From JAIVJZ01 sp036386515 (GTDB lineage: Bacteria > Acidobacteriota > Blastocatellia > Pyrinomonadales > Pyrinomonadaceae), in contig DASVVO010000071.1 of the NCBI GenBank assembly GCA_036386515.1, positions 1 to 64,000 of the forward strand: a DNA stretch of 64,000 bases. Direction: 5' to 3'. Below the pieces are notes generated by a model. It worked only from the letters and a program-made list of their open reading frames with translations. It had not been told where the DNA came from and did no database searches. Positions 1-7,950 of this stretch are shown in pieces. The position numbers were made by a program, and so were the translations under genes. How positions within the stretch are numbered: position 1 is the stretch's first letter; each line of letters begins with the position of its first letter.

Positions 1-189
1 AAATGGAAGAGGGAGAGCGGCTATCATCGGCGCTCTCTGGCCGAGACGACCATGTTTCGCGTGAAGATGATCTTTGGTGAGAGAGTCGCCGCGCGCTCCT
101 TTGCCGGGCAGGCAGCGCAGATGTTGGTGCGGTGTGCGACATTGAATCGGATGACGCACCTCGGCATGCCAGACAGCTATGCCGTCTGA
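1..189 (+). CDS. IS5-family transposase, C-terminal fragment (5' cut by window edge)
   Basis: The reading frame open from base 1 encodes the end of a DDE transposase. It contains YHRRSLAETTMFR, where the E of LAET fits the catalytic glutamate of the DDE triad, and it ends in LNRMTHLGMPDSYAV before a TGA, a tail typical of IS5-family transposases. About 62 residues are visible; the first two catalytic aspartates lie outside the window. The likely right inverted repeat of the element follows 40-60 bp downstream. Whether the copy is intact cannot be judged from here. Confidence 0.85.
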   Translation, partial: KWKRESGYHRRSLAETTMFRVKMIFGERVAARSFAGQAAQMLVRCATLNRMTHLGMPDSYAV

Positions 190-230
190 GCAATCAGATA
201 GGACTTGGTTGTAGGTGCCTGTGCTCATCT

Positions 231-250
231 ACTATTTATGCAACAACGCC
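231..250. repeat. Probable right terminal inverted repeat of the IS element
   Basis: Twenty bases whose minus-strand reading begins GGCGTTGTTGCATAAAT, similar to IS903-group ends. The partner repeat is not in the window. Confidence 0.55.
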
Positions 251-280
251 TTTCAAATTTCAGATTTCAAATTTGAAATG
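251..280. repeat. AT-rich palindromic word repeat
   Basis: Directly after the presumed IS end, the words TTTCAAATTT and ATTTCAAATTTGAAAT form overlapping inverted repeats. The build, a short word reiterated in both orientations, is like the larger intergenic hairpin elements near 25.6, 55.2, 61.1 and 62.9 kb. Confidence 0.5.
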
Positions 281-292
281 GTAGACGCTTAA

Positions 293-336
293 ACGCTGTG
301 CTTACGCTGTGCTTGCGCTGTGGCTGCGCTGTGGTT
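293..336. repeat. Four tandem copies of an 11-bp unit
   Basis: The units read ACGCTGTGCTT, ACGCTGTGCTT, GCGCTGTGGCT and GCGCTGTGGTT, then decay. Apart from this and the palindrome before it, nothing gene-like is seen between the IS end and the start codon at 506. Confidence 0.75.
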
Positions 337-505
337 GCGTTGCTTCGCCGCTGCGCGCGCTCTCCGTGTTCGCTCTGCGAATCCTCGGAAGCTCCGCCGC
401 GTGCAGCTTTAATTTCCTCACGGCTCAAGGTGGAACGTCGCTTGCAATGAAGCCCTGCGAATATCTGCGCGGTCGGGTCGCGGGGCGCGATGGCGAGGGG
501 GCGTG

Positions 506-1894
506 ATGAAAAAAGTTTCTCTGAAGTTTCGCGGACTCACATTCTTTTTCCTGTTGGCTCAAATTGGTGGAATGCCGCTCCCGGCGCGAGCCTCCGGCGT
601 CGCGGAGACGAATGAAGCGGCGGCGGTGCGTCACCTGATCATCTGCGTGGACGGCGTCGCCTTCTCGACCATCGAGGAGATGCGCGCCGCGGGTCGCTTC
701 CAACACTTTCGCGCGCCGTCGCGGATGATCGCCCCGTTTCCGAGTCTCACCAATCTCGCGCTCGGTGAGATTTTGCAGCCCGCGGGCGCGAGCGAACCGC
801 TCGGCTATGAAGACAACTACTTCGACACGACGAAGAACAAGATGCGCGGCGGCCTGCTCGACCGTTTTCGCGGCGGGCGTTTCATCAAAGGCACTTTCCG
901 CGAACTCTTCGATTATCATCCTTCGGCCATCAAGAGCGGACTGGGCTACGCCGCGCCGCCCGTCAGCACTTACCTCGAATCCCTGACCGACATCGTGCGT
1001 CTGAAGCAGAAGTTTCGCGCCTCGCGCGAGCCGGTCTTTTTCGCCTACACGGGCGCGAGCGATTCGCTGGCGCACCTCGGCGGCGAACGCCTGCTCAAAA
1101 GTTTTCTCGTCCGGCTCGACGAGACGGTCGCAGACATCGTCCGCGAGAGCGGCGGCCGCGTGGAGGTCTCGATCTTTTCCGATCACGGCAACGACTTCAA
1201 AGGTTATCGCCGCGTCTCCCTGAAATCCGCGCTGCGGCGGGCTAATTTCAAATTGGACGACCGGATCAGGAATGAACGGAGCGTCGTGCTGCCGCAGTTC
1301 GGTCTGGTCGGCTGCGCCGTGATGTGGACGCGCGAGAGCAACGAGGAGCCGCTGGCGGCCATCGTCTCGCGCGTGCGCGGAGTTGATTTCGCAGCTTACG
1401 AAAAAGACGGCGTCGTCTACGTTCGCAACGAACGGGGAATTGCCGCTTTGGAACGACGCGGCGGACGTTTTCGTTATCGCGCGATGCAGGGCGACCCGCT
1501 CGAACTTGCGGCGGTCGTGGAATCTTTGCGGCGACAGGATAAAGTTGACGACGAAAATTTCATCGCGGACGAAGATTGGTTCGCGGCGACGCTTGAGAGC
1601 GCGCGCCCCGATGTGGTGCGCCGCGTCTTTGAAGGCGCGAGCGAACGCGTGCGGCATCGTGCCAACGTCCTCGTGAATTTTGCCGACGGCTACTACACCG
1701 GCAGCGCGTCGCTCGACGTGTTCGCCTTTCTGCAAGCGACGCACGGCAACCTCGGCGCGCAACAAAGTTTCGGCTTCGTGATGAGCAACGCGCGCGACCT
1801 CCCAACGCACCTGCGCGCCCGCGACGTGTGGCGCGCGATAGGTTCTCCCGTCCTCAAAAAGAGCCTCGCACGAACGGAACAGGCGCGGCGATAG
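506..1894 (+). CDS. Secreted alkaline-phosphatase-superfamily phosphodiesterase/nucleotide pyrophosphatase-like protein
   Basis: A 462-residue protein with a signal peptide (KK near the start, hydrophobic stretch 11-20, PARAS about 26-30). The metal-site pattern of the alkaline phosphatase superfamily is recognisable: Asp in CVDGV (about residue 49), the nucleophile region FPSLT (about 78-82), DSLAH (about 190), SDHGN (about 226) and a C-terminal ATHGN histidine. It is likely a periplasmic or secreted metal-dependent phosphoester hydrolase; the substrate is unknown. A GTG lies one codon upstream; the ATG is preferred. The long opposite-strand frame over it is a shadow. Confidence 0.75.
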   Translation: MKKVSLKFRGLTFFFLLAQIGGMPLPARASGVAETNEAAAVRHLIICVDGVAFSTIEEMRAAGRFQHFRAPSRMIAPFPSLTNLALGEILQPAGASEPLGYEDNYFDTTKNKMRGGLLDRFRGGRFIKGTFRELFDYHPSAIKSGLGYAAPPVSTYLESLTDIVRLKQKFRASREPVFFAYTGASDSLAHLGGERLLKSFLVRLDETVADIVRESGGRVEVSIFSDHGNDFKGYRRVSLKSALRRANFKLDDRIRNERSVVLPQFGLVGCAVMWTRESNEEPLAAIVSRVRGVDFAAYEKDGVVYVRNERGIAALERRGGRFRYRAMQGDPLELAAVVESLRRQDKVDDENFIADEDWFAATLESARPDVVRRVFEGASERVRHRANVLVNFADGYYTGSASLDVFAFLQATHGNLGAQQSFGFVMSNARDLPTHLRARDVWRAIGSPVLKKSLARTEQARR

Positions 1895-2081
1895 TTAAGT
1901 TCAAACTTCGCCCACGCCCTCCTTCTTTCCTCACGCCAAAAAATCAAGTGTGCATCGCCCGGAAGAACGCGTGGCCGCGCCGCGCGTTCTTCCGCGCGCC
2001 TGTTTGCGCCCGCACGAAGAATACCGTTAGACTTGGCGCGCTCGATCCGAACACTGTTGCTTGCCCGACCCCGAACGAATT

Positions 2082-2735
2082 ATGAAAGCACGTCTCGACG
2101 CCATCCTTCAGCGCGAACAAGCCTTGTATCTCGATGAACTTCATCCGGCGAGCGAGGGCCTGCTCGCCGAAATGGAGGCTTACGCGGCGGCGCATCGCGT
2201 GCCGATTGCCGACCGCGAGGTGGCGCTGTTCCTGGAGATCACGGCGCGAGCCACGGGCGCGAGAAAAGTTTTGGAGATCGGCATGGCTATCGGTTACGCC
2301 GTCCTGCACCTGTTGCGCGGAATGGGGACGGGCGGGCAGGTGGTGACGATTGAGCCGAGCGCGGAGATGATCGCGCGCGCGGGCGACTATTTTCAGCGCG
2401 CTGGGGTGTCGGAGCGGGTGCGCGTCGAACGCGGCTACGCCCTCGAAGTGATCCCGAAGCTCGAAGACACGTTCGACCTCGTCTATCTGGACGCGATGAA
2501 AGAGGAGTACGAAGACTACCTCGAACTCTCGCTGCCGCTGTTGCGCACGGGCGGCGTCGTCATCGCCGACAACTTGCTCTGGGGCGGGCAGGTGGCCGGA
2601 GAGCTTCGCGCGCCCGACCAGCGGAAATCAACCGAAGGATTGCGCCGCTTCAATCAACGTTTCGTGAACCATAAAAACTTGCGCGGCGTCGTTCTGCCCG
2701 TCGGCGACGGACTCGGCTACGGCGTGAAAATCTGA
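2082..2735 (+). CDS. Caffeoyl-CoA-type O-methyltransferase family protein (SAM-dependent)
   Basis: About 217 residues of the class I methyltransferase_3 family, which includes catechol/caffeoyl-CoA O-methyltransferases and the tRNA hydroxyuridine methyltransferase TrmR. Visible signatures are the SAM loop VLEIGMAIGYAVLHLL, the acidic strand VVTIEPSAEM, FDLVYLDAMK and the metal-site segment VVIADNLLWGG. The length is normal for the family. A TTG at 2061 would add seven residues, but the ATG at 2082 is the natural start. The substrate cannot be assigned; TrmR-like tRNA modification is possible. Confidence 0.8.
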   Translation: MKARLDAILQREQALYLDELHPASEGLLAEMEAYAAAHRVPIADREVALFLEITARATGARKVLEIGMAIGYAVLHLLRGMGTGGQVVTIEPSAEMIARAGDYFQRAGVSERVRVERGYALEVIPKLEDTFDLVYLDAMKEEYEDYLELSLPLLRTGGVVIADNLLWGGQVAGELRAPDQRKSTEGLRRFNQRFVNHKNLRGVVLPVGDGLGYGVKI

Positions 2736-2744
2736 TCGCCACGA

Positions 2745-4034
2745 GTGAGCCGCCGCTGGCCTGACCCGCGCACAAAGGCGCGGCCGCACGCGCACGCGAA
2801 GTCTCCCCGGCCTTTAACTGATTTGTCTGCAATGCAAACAATTTCCGCCCCCACAACGCCGCCGTTGCGCGTTGGCGTGCGGCCTGAGATCGAGTTGTTC
2901 CTGTGCTGCGCGCGGACGCGTCTCGATGAGCGGCACGCGGCGCGTCTGCGCGCATTGCTCGACGGCGCGCTCGATTGGGATTTCATCCATAGCTTCGGCC
3001 AGAATCATGGCTTGCTCCCGCTGCTTTATTCCCACCTGCACGCGCGCGCGCCGGAAAAAGTTCCGCCCGCCGTTTATGAAAAACTGCGCGAACAGTTTCG
3101 CCGCATCTCCGCCCTGAACCTCTACCTGAGCGGGGAACTGCTCCGCCTGCTGAAACTCTTCGCCGCGCACGACATCGCCGCCATCCCTTACAAAGGCCCC
3201 GCGCTCGCCGCGCACGCCTACGGCAACATCGCGCTCCGCCACTTCGGCGACCTCGACATACTCGTCCGCCCGCGCGACGTGCTGCGCGTGATGCGGTTGC
3301 TGGTCGCCGAAGGTTACGCGCTTCATCCGCCTCTGAACGACGTGCAGCAAGCCGTGATGCTGCGCACGCAATGCAATCTGCCTTTCACGCGCGACGCGCA
3401 TCGCCTGATCGTGGAAGTTCACTGGCGCGTGAGCGCGCGCCTTTTCTCGTCGCCGCTCGAAGAGGACGCTTTGTGGGAGAACTCCCGCCGCGTCGCGTTC
3501 GAGAGGACGCAGGTGAACGCGCTCGCGCCGGAGGATTTGTTGCTCTCGCTCTGCGTCCACGGCGCGAAGCACTTGTGGGAGCGGCTTAGTTGGATCGCGG
3601 ACATCTCACAATTACTCGAAGTCCATCCCGATTTGAACTGGGCGAATCTGCTCGAGCGCGCGCGGCGCACCGGCACGGAGCGAATGCTGCTGCTCGGCCT
3701 CTACGTCGCCCACGATCTGCTCGGCGCGCGCGTTCCCGCGCAGGTCGCGGAACGGACGCAGGCCGACCGCGAAATAGTCGGGCTGGCAAATCAGATTTAT
3801 GCGCGCCTCTTCGCGGGCGGGAACGACGCGGGCGGCATGTCAGGTTATTTCATGTTCCAACTCAAGGCGCGTCGCCGCCTGCGCGACAAGCTCAACTATT
3901 GCCGCTTCGTCGTCAGCCCGACGGAGGAAGACCTCACTTTGCTCTCGCTGCCCGCGCCGCTCTCTTTCGTCTACTACCTGCTGCGCCCGCTGCGCATGCT
4001 CTGGACGGGAGGGCCGAGCCACCTGCAACATTGA
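2745..4034 (+). CDS. Nucleotidyltransferase family protein (PF14907-like, RiPP/lasso-associated)
   Basis: The N-terminal part may be over-extended; an ATG at 2832 (MQTISAPTTPP) is a plausible alternative start. The core holds IPYKGPALAAHAYGNIALRHFGDLDILVR: a G-hxD-h-D nucleotidyltransferase pattern with the metal-binding pair in DLDIL, then VEVHWR. This matches the 'uncharacterised nucleotidyltransferase' family, members of which accompany lasso-peptide clusters as tailoring enzymes (PsmN of the pseudomycoidin cluster is the named precedent). It lies on the same strand upstream of the precursor-like gene, separated by 323 bp, so it may or may not share the transcript. Its role as a peptide-modifying enzyme is inferred from context. 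Confidence 0.75.
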   Translation: MSRRWPDPRTKARPHAHAKSPRPLTDLSAMQTISAPTTPPLRVGVRPEIELFLCCARTRLDERHAARLRALLDGALDWDFIHSFGQNHGLLPLLYSHLHARAPEKVPPAVYEKLREQFRRISALNLYLSGELLRLLKLFAAHDIAAIPYKGPALAAHAYGNIALRHFGDLDILVRPRDVLRVMRLLVAEGYALHPPLNDVQQAVMLRTQCNLPFTRDAHRLIVEVHWRVSARLFSSPLEEDALWENSRRVAFERTQVNALAPEDLLLSLCVHGAKHLWERLSWIADISQLLEVHPDLNWANLLERARRTGTERMLLLGLYVAHDLLGARVPAQVAERTQADREIVGLANQIYARLFAGGNDAGGMSGYFMFQLKARRRLRDKLNYCRFVVSPTEEDLTLLSLPAPLSFVYYLLRPLRMLWTGGPSHLQH

Positions 4035-4357
4035 GGCGTTAATTCGTCTCGCTGTATTGATGCCCGCAGACAAATGTGCTACCTTCCGTCTGCCTGCTTG
4101 CTTCTTTGACTCATCTGACGGCCGTGAGCCGTCTACTAATCATAAAGCCAGCCTCTTTCCCATGCCGGAGAAAGCGTCCCACGATCATCGTGCGACGTGT
4201 GCCGAGGGCATTTCGACTTGAACGTACTTGAGTAGTCTTCTTTGAAGCCCCTTTGCAACTAAATTATCGCAACGACATCGAAGTATGAGCGTGTCAGTCA
4301 AGTCGCGTCTGCTTCCTTCAATCATTTAATGGATTAGTAATCAGAGGTTAGGTTAAA
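4035..4357. other. Intergenic region upstream of the RiPP-like operon
   Basis: A 323-bp space without a convincing gene. A 53-codon frame from the ATG at about 4060 lacks a ribosome site and coding character. The last 30 bases hold a purine-rich AGAGGTTAGG just before the ATG at 4358, a plausible ribosome-binding region. A promoter for the downstream operon is expected here, but no clear -35/-10 pair was found. Confidence 0.5.
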
Positions 4358-5254
4358 ATGTCCGACATGATTTCTCAGCGTTTCGTTCTGACTCTCGCGG
4401 GAGCGTTGCTCGCGTTGGTGTCGCCCGCGTTCGTCGCGGTCGCCCAACAGCCGAAGCCACCGGCCGCCAGGCCGCCCGCCGAACAATCCGCCCCGGCCGC
4501 CAAGCAGACGCCCGCTCCGCGCCCGGCCGCCGCGCCCGCCGCCGCTGCGAACGCCGCCAGGCCGCTGTGGAGCGTTAAGGTTTCGAAGAAGAACCCGATC
4601 AGCATTAGCCTCTCGTCGAAGAACGGTTCACTGCCGGAGATCGCCGCCGAGATCGGCAAGCGACTCAAGGTGCCCGTGATCCTGACGCCGCTCATGCAGA
4701 AGCAACGCCTCACGCAGGAGTTCGACTCCTTGCCGCTCGAAGGCGCGCTGCGCCTGCTCGCGCCGCAGGTTTACGTTGACTACGAACTCAGCGGCGACGC
4801 CAGCGGGCAGCCGAAGCCCATCGGCATCTATTTGCAGGGCATGAACGAACAACCGCCCGCCGAAGCCGCCGTGGTGAAGGGCGATTCGGAGGCGATTCTG
4901 ATCGAGGGCAACACGGAGGACGGACTCGAAGCGACGAACGTCAAGGATGAAGAGCGTTCGCCGTTGCGCGTCACGGTCGAAAAAAATCAGTTGAGCGTGA
5001 AAGCCCGCAAGCAGCCTTTGACGGCCGTGCTCTACGAAATCGCAAGTAAAGTTGACATTCCGTTCGAGATGAAATATGAATCTACCGAACTTGTGGATGT
5101 TGACTTCAATAATTTTACGATGGAGCAGGCGGTACGCACGCTTTCGCCGAACATCCGCTTATACCAGCGTACCAATCTCACCAGCTACGAGGTCAGACCG
5201 TTGCGCCTCGTCTTAGTGTCGCCCGGCAATAATCAGCAAACTACAAAAATGTGA
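4358..5254 (+). CDS. Periplasmic protein with two STN-like (secretin/TonB short N-terminal) domains
   Basis: 298 residues. A signal peptide (residues 1-29, ending AFVAVAQ) is followed by a Pro/Ala-rich linker to about residue 70. Two related modules follow, about 80-150 and 205-275, each with the STN pattern: a beta strand, LxxIAxxIxxxLxVPV-like helix, then LPLEGALRLLAP or FTMEQAVRTLSP. STN domains occur at the N-termini of TonB-dependent receptors and secretins; a free-standing pair suggests a periplasmic interaction module. Its stop lies 14 bp before the precursor start, and the precursor's ribosome site overlaps its end, so the two are co-transcribed. A link to peptide export or uptake is inference. 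Confidence 0.7.
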   Translation: MSDMISQRFVLTLAGALLALVSPAFVAVAQQPKPPAARPPAEQSAPAAKQTPAPRPAAAPAAAANAARPLWSVKVSKKNPISISLSSKNGSLPEIAAEIGKRLKVPVILTPLMQKQRLTQEFDSLPLEGALRLLAPQVYVDYELSGDASGQPKPIGIYLQGMNEQPPAEAAVVKGDSEAILIEGNTEDGLEATNVKDEERSPLRVTVEKNQLSVKARKQPLTAVLYEIASKVDIPFEMKYESTELVDVDFNNFTMEQAVRTLSPNIRLYQRTNLTSYEVRPLRLVLVSPGNNQQTTKM

Positions 5255-5259
5255 GGAGA
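5254..5259 (+). promoter_or_regulatory. Ribosome-binding site setting the TTG start of the precursor
   Basis: AGGAGA lies nine bases before TTG at 5269. The in-frame GTG at 5251 has no such site and overlaps the stop of the upstream gene, so the TTG start is preferred. Confidence 0.7.
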
Positions 5260-5268
5260 CATCGAGCT

Positions 5269-5466
5269 TTGAATACAAAAAACAGCAATACCGTCAACGA
5301 GCAGTTGGAGCAATTGACACCAGGTGAGAGCGCGTCGGCGCAGCCCACGCAGCAGAACAAGAAACCTTTCGTCGAGCCGGTTGTTTCCGTGCCTGTTGAC
5401 GTGTTGGAGGCGACCGCTTTCTTTCAAGGCCCCACCGTTGACACCATCTCCACGATGACTACGTAA
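5269..5466 (+). CDS. Putative RiPP precursor peptide (65 aa, lasso-like leader)
   Basis: A hydrophilic, Asn/Gln/Thr-rich N-terminal half (residues 1-31) precedes KKPFVEPVVSVPVDVLEAT (31-49) and a C-terminal AFFQGPTVDTISTMTT (50-65). The KPFVEPVV segment resembles the YxxPxL motif by which lasso leaders bind their PqqD-like recognition domain, and the Thr of LEAT fits the conserved leader threonine. There is no cysteine, tryptophan or tyrosine, so thioether chemistry is excluded. The gene sits between an STN protein and an HPr-kinase-like gene, followed by radical SAM and PqqD genes. The Thr/Ser-rich tail could accept phosphate. Function and cleavage site are inferred. Confidence 0.65.
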   Translation: MNTKNSNTVNEQLEQLTPGESASAQPTQQNKKPFVEPVVSVPVDVLEATAFFQGPTVDTISTMTT

Positions 5467-5503
5467 TTCCGTCTGCCGCGTTAGTGAAGGTGTACGGGAG
5501 ACG

Positions 5504-6529
5504 ATGTCTTTCCTCGCAGTGCAGAGCCATGCCGCAGTCGAGAAGTTTTACACGATTGGGGAGCGTTTTCTGGCTTTTCAGTTTAGTGATGAAGTAGCCG
5601 CGCGGGTCGCCGGGGAATTTATCGGGGGGATGTATTTCACCCCGTGCCCGCCCCGCGCGGCTCGCTTTGTTCATTGCACCGTTAAAATTTTCTCCGGCGA
5701 GCCGCCGCCGCCCCTGCCACCCGGCTGTCAAACCTTTGAAGTCCCGCGCGGGCAATGTCACGCGCACGGCGACGAGCATTTTCTCGACATTGACGAATCG
5801 CGGATCGCCGTTTACCCGGCCGCCTCCCGCCTGGTGTGCGTGTGGCTCGGCACCACCGCCCACGCGCGCCACCCCGTCGCTATCGTCAACACGCTCTCCT
5901 ACGCCGTCCAGGCCGCCTTGCGGCGCGGCGCGCTCTACGTGCTGCACGCGGCGGGCGTCGTCGAGCCGACGACCGGCACGGGCATGATCATCGTCGGCAA
6001 TTCAAACTGCGGGAAGTCGAGTTTGACGATCCGGCTGGCGGGCGCGGGCTGGCGTTACCTGTCGGACGATATGCTGGTGCTCGCCGAAGAGAACGATCTG
6101 ATCGAGGCCTGGGCGTTGCGCCGCATCTTCTCCGTCTCCGCGGCATCGCTCGCCAACAGCGGTTTGAGCGGAACGGACGCCGCGCTCGGCGCGCCCGTCA
6201 ACTCCGACCCCGGCAAACGCAAACTCGAACCGCGCATCATGTTCCCCGAGAGCTTCGTTGAGAGTTGTCGGCCGCATGTGCTACTGTTTTCCACCTTAAC
6301 GGGAGAGGCCGCGAGCCGGGTCGAGAAACTCAGTTCCGGCGCGGCCATGGCAAGGCTCATCAGGCAATGTCCCTGGGCGAGTTACGACGCCGCCACGGCG
6401 CGCGAACATTTGCGCGCGCTCGGCTTGATGGCGAAACAGAGCCGCTCTTATTCACTCCACGCGGGACTTGATCTGCTCGCAGATGCAACGCTCGCGCCGC
6501 AACTTCTGGCCTCGTGCCTCGAACATTAA
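5504..6529 (+). CDS. HPr kinase-like ATP-binding protein (RiPP-associated serine kinase family)
   Basis: 341 residues. The C-terminal half has an HPr-kinase/phosphorylase-like P-loop GNSNCGKS (165-172) followed by GWRYLSDDM (183-190), whose paired aspartates match the catalytic/Mg site of HprK, and LHAAGV ahead of the P-loop. The N-terminal half is unassigned. In lasso clusters HprK homologues (PadeK, ThcoK, PsmK) phosphorylate the last residue of the precursor; the neighbouring Thr/Ser-rich precursor tail makes that role attractive here. A GGGAG ribosome site precedes the ATG; 37 bp separate it from the precursor and 3 bp from the radical SAM gene. Confidence 0.75.
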   Translation: MSFLAVQSHAAVEKFYTIGERFLAFQFSDEVAARVAGEFIGGMYFTPCPPRAARFVHCTVKIFSGEPPPPLPPGCQTFEVPRGQCHAHGDEHFLDIDESRIAVYPAASRLVCVWLGTTAHARHPVAIVNTLSYAVQAALRRGALYVLHAAGVVEPTTGTGMIIVGNSNCGKSSLTIRLAGAGWRYLSDDMLVLAEENDLIEAWALRRIFSVSAASLANSGLSGTDAALGAPVNSDPGKRKLEPRIMFPESFVESCRPHVLLFSTLTGEAASRVEKLSSGAAMARLIRQCPWASYDAATAREHLRALGLMAKQSRSYSLHAGLDLLADATLAPQLLASCLEH

Positions 6530-6532
6530 TTT

Positions 6533-7657
6533 ATGGCAATTTCTTCGGCGGCGAGCACAGTCCAAACGGAACTCAGGCACATCAGCCTGGAGTTGACGAA
6601 TATCTGCAACCTGCATTGCAGTTATTGCGCCCGCGACGACGACGCGCTCTATCATTCGCCCGCCAACTTCTTCTCCGTCGAACTCCTGCGCCGCATCATT
6701 CGGAGCGCGAAAGAAGCTTCCTGCGGCTTCAACTCCGTCTCGTTCACGGGCGGCGAAGTGACGATTCACCCGCGCTTCAAAGAGATCGTGGAAGTGGTCA
6801 GGGAAGAGGGCTGGCAGTTCGGTTTCGTCACTAACGGTTGGCACTTCGACCGCGTCTACCCGACCCTGCTCGCCAACCGCGACGCGCTGCACATGGTCGC
6901 GTTCAGCCTCGACGGCCCGACGCGCGAGACGCACGACCGCTGGCGCGGCGAGGGTTCGTTCGTGCGCGTCATGCGCGCCATCACCCGCTGTTACATGAAG
7001 GGCATCCCGTTTCTCATCAAGACGGGCATCCGGCGCGACACGATCCCGCTGCTCGAACAGTTTGCCCTGCTCGCCGCCCGGCTCGGCGCGCAGGCCATCC
7101 ACTTTTCGCACCTGCTCCCCACCTCTTCCGGCGCGGAAACGGAATCGGGTTTGAGTCTCGAAGAGCGCGCGCACGTCGAACAGGAGATCGGTGTGCTCGC
7201 CAACATCTTCAAGATGAAGATCGGCGTTGCCACCGGCTATTACAACTTAGACCCCGCCCCGCCGTGTCAGGCTCTGGACGGCGCAAACTGTAATATCGAC
7301 TATCGCGGCAGGCTGACCCTGTGCTGCAATCTGTCCGGCTATCGCGGCGCAGCGGCCGAGACTGACGTGGCCGCCGACTTGAACGGAGAAGACTTCGCCG
7401 CAGGCTTCGCGCGCTTGCGCCGGGTCGCCGCAAACCAACTCGAACGCCGCCGGCTTGCGCTCGCAGAGATCGCGCGGCAGGGCATCGAGCCTGACCTGTA
7501 TACGGCCTCGCCCTGCCTCTACTGCTTGCAAAGTTTCGGTAAAATTCCCTGGCGTCAGCCCGCCGCCGCCCCGGCAAACTCGCGCTCGCTGCCCGTGCTC
7601 TCCATCAGCGCGACGCCCGCGTCGCCCGCGGTATATCTCAAACAGGAATCCATTTAA
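6533..7657 (+). CDS. Radical SAM/SPASM-type maturase
   Basis: 374 residues. CNLHCSYC (C25-x3-C29-x2-C32) binds the radical SAM cluster; SFTGGEVTIHP is the GGE SAM-binding motif. A C-terminal cysteine-rich part (CQALDGANC about 245, LTLCCNLSG, SPCLYCLQ about 330) fits a SPASM or twitch extension carrying auxiliary Fe-S clusters. Such enzymes modify RiPP precursors guided by a PqqD-type partner, and the pqqD-like gene overlaps its stop codon (TAATG). As the adjacent peptide lacks Cys, sactionine-type chemistry on it is unlikely; C-C crosslinking, epimerisation or other C-H chemistry remain possible. Confidence 0.85.
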   Translation: MAISSAASTVQTELRHISLELTNICNLHCSYCARDDDALYHSPANFFSVELLRRIIRSAKEASCGFNSVSFTGGEVTIHPRFKEIVEVVREEGWQFGFVTNGWHFDRVYPTLLANRDALHMVAFSLDGPTRETHDRWRGEGSFVRVMRAITRCYMKGIPFLIKTGIRRDTIPLLEQFALLAARLGAQAIHFSHLLPTSSGAETESGLSLEERAHVEQEIGVLANIFKMKIGVATGYYNLDPAPPCQALDGANCNIDYRGRLTLCCNLSGYRGAAAETDVAADLNGEDFAAGFARLRRVAANQLERRRLALAEIARQGIEPDLYTASPCLYCLQSFGKIPWRQPAAAPANSRSLPVLSISATPASPAVYLKQESI

Positions 7658-7950
7658 TGTCCGAAAGTATTCCCAGCCCGCACGAGCACATCGTGTTCAC
7701 GGAGTTCGACGATAGCGAAGGCGTGCTCGTTGACCTGAACTCCAAGCGTTACTACACGCTGAACGAGACGGCCATGATCATCTGGCGCGGACTCGAAGGA
7801 CAACGCACGCGCGCAGAGATCATACGGGACATTACCGACGCTTACGACGTGACGGCCGAACACGCCGCGCAGTCTCTCGATAAGCTGGTCGCCACGTTGC
7901 GGGCGCGCAAACTGCTCCCGGCGGAGGACGGCCAGCCGGTTAACCAGTGA
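7657..7950 (+). CDS. PqqD-family RiPP recognition element (peptide chaperone)
   Basis: 97 residues with the PqqD fold signature: GVLVDLNSKRYYTLNETAMI (beta strands and turn), then IWRGLEG, the winged-helix ITDAYDV and a C-terminal helix ending LRARKLLP. PqqD-like proteins bind leader peptides and present them to radical SAM enzymes or, as lasso B1, to B2 proteases. The start codon overlaps the stop of the radical SAM gene by one base, implying translational coupling. It could serve both the radical SAM enzyme and the B2 homologue further downstream. Confidence 0.85.
   Translation: MSESIPSPHEHIVFTEFDDSEGVLVDLNSKRYYTLNETAMIIWRGLEGQRTRAEIIRDITDAYDVTAEHAAQSLDKLVATLRARKLLPAEDGQPVNQ

Larger units (their letters stand above)
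1..250 (+). mobile_element. Right end of an IS5-family insertion sequence
   Basis: The transposase fragment is followed by a non-coding tail ending at about 250. Read on the minus strand from 250 the end starts GGCGTTGTTGCATAAATAGT, which resembles the terminal inverted repeats of IS903/IS5-type elements (GGCTTTGTTG...). The left end and the target duplication lie outside the window, so the boundary is inferred from one end only. Confidence 0.65.

Noticed and set aside
425..1810. 461-codon open frame opposite the phosphodiesterase gene
   Set aside because: It mirrors the codon phase of the real gene in high-GC DNA, lacks any family motif and is Arg/His-rich.
4060..4221. 53-codon frame as an extra precursor peptide
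   Set aside because: No ribosome site, no leader-like motif and composition of non-coding DNA.
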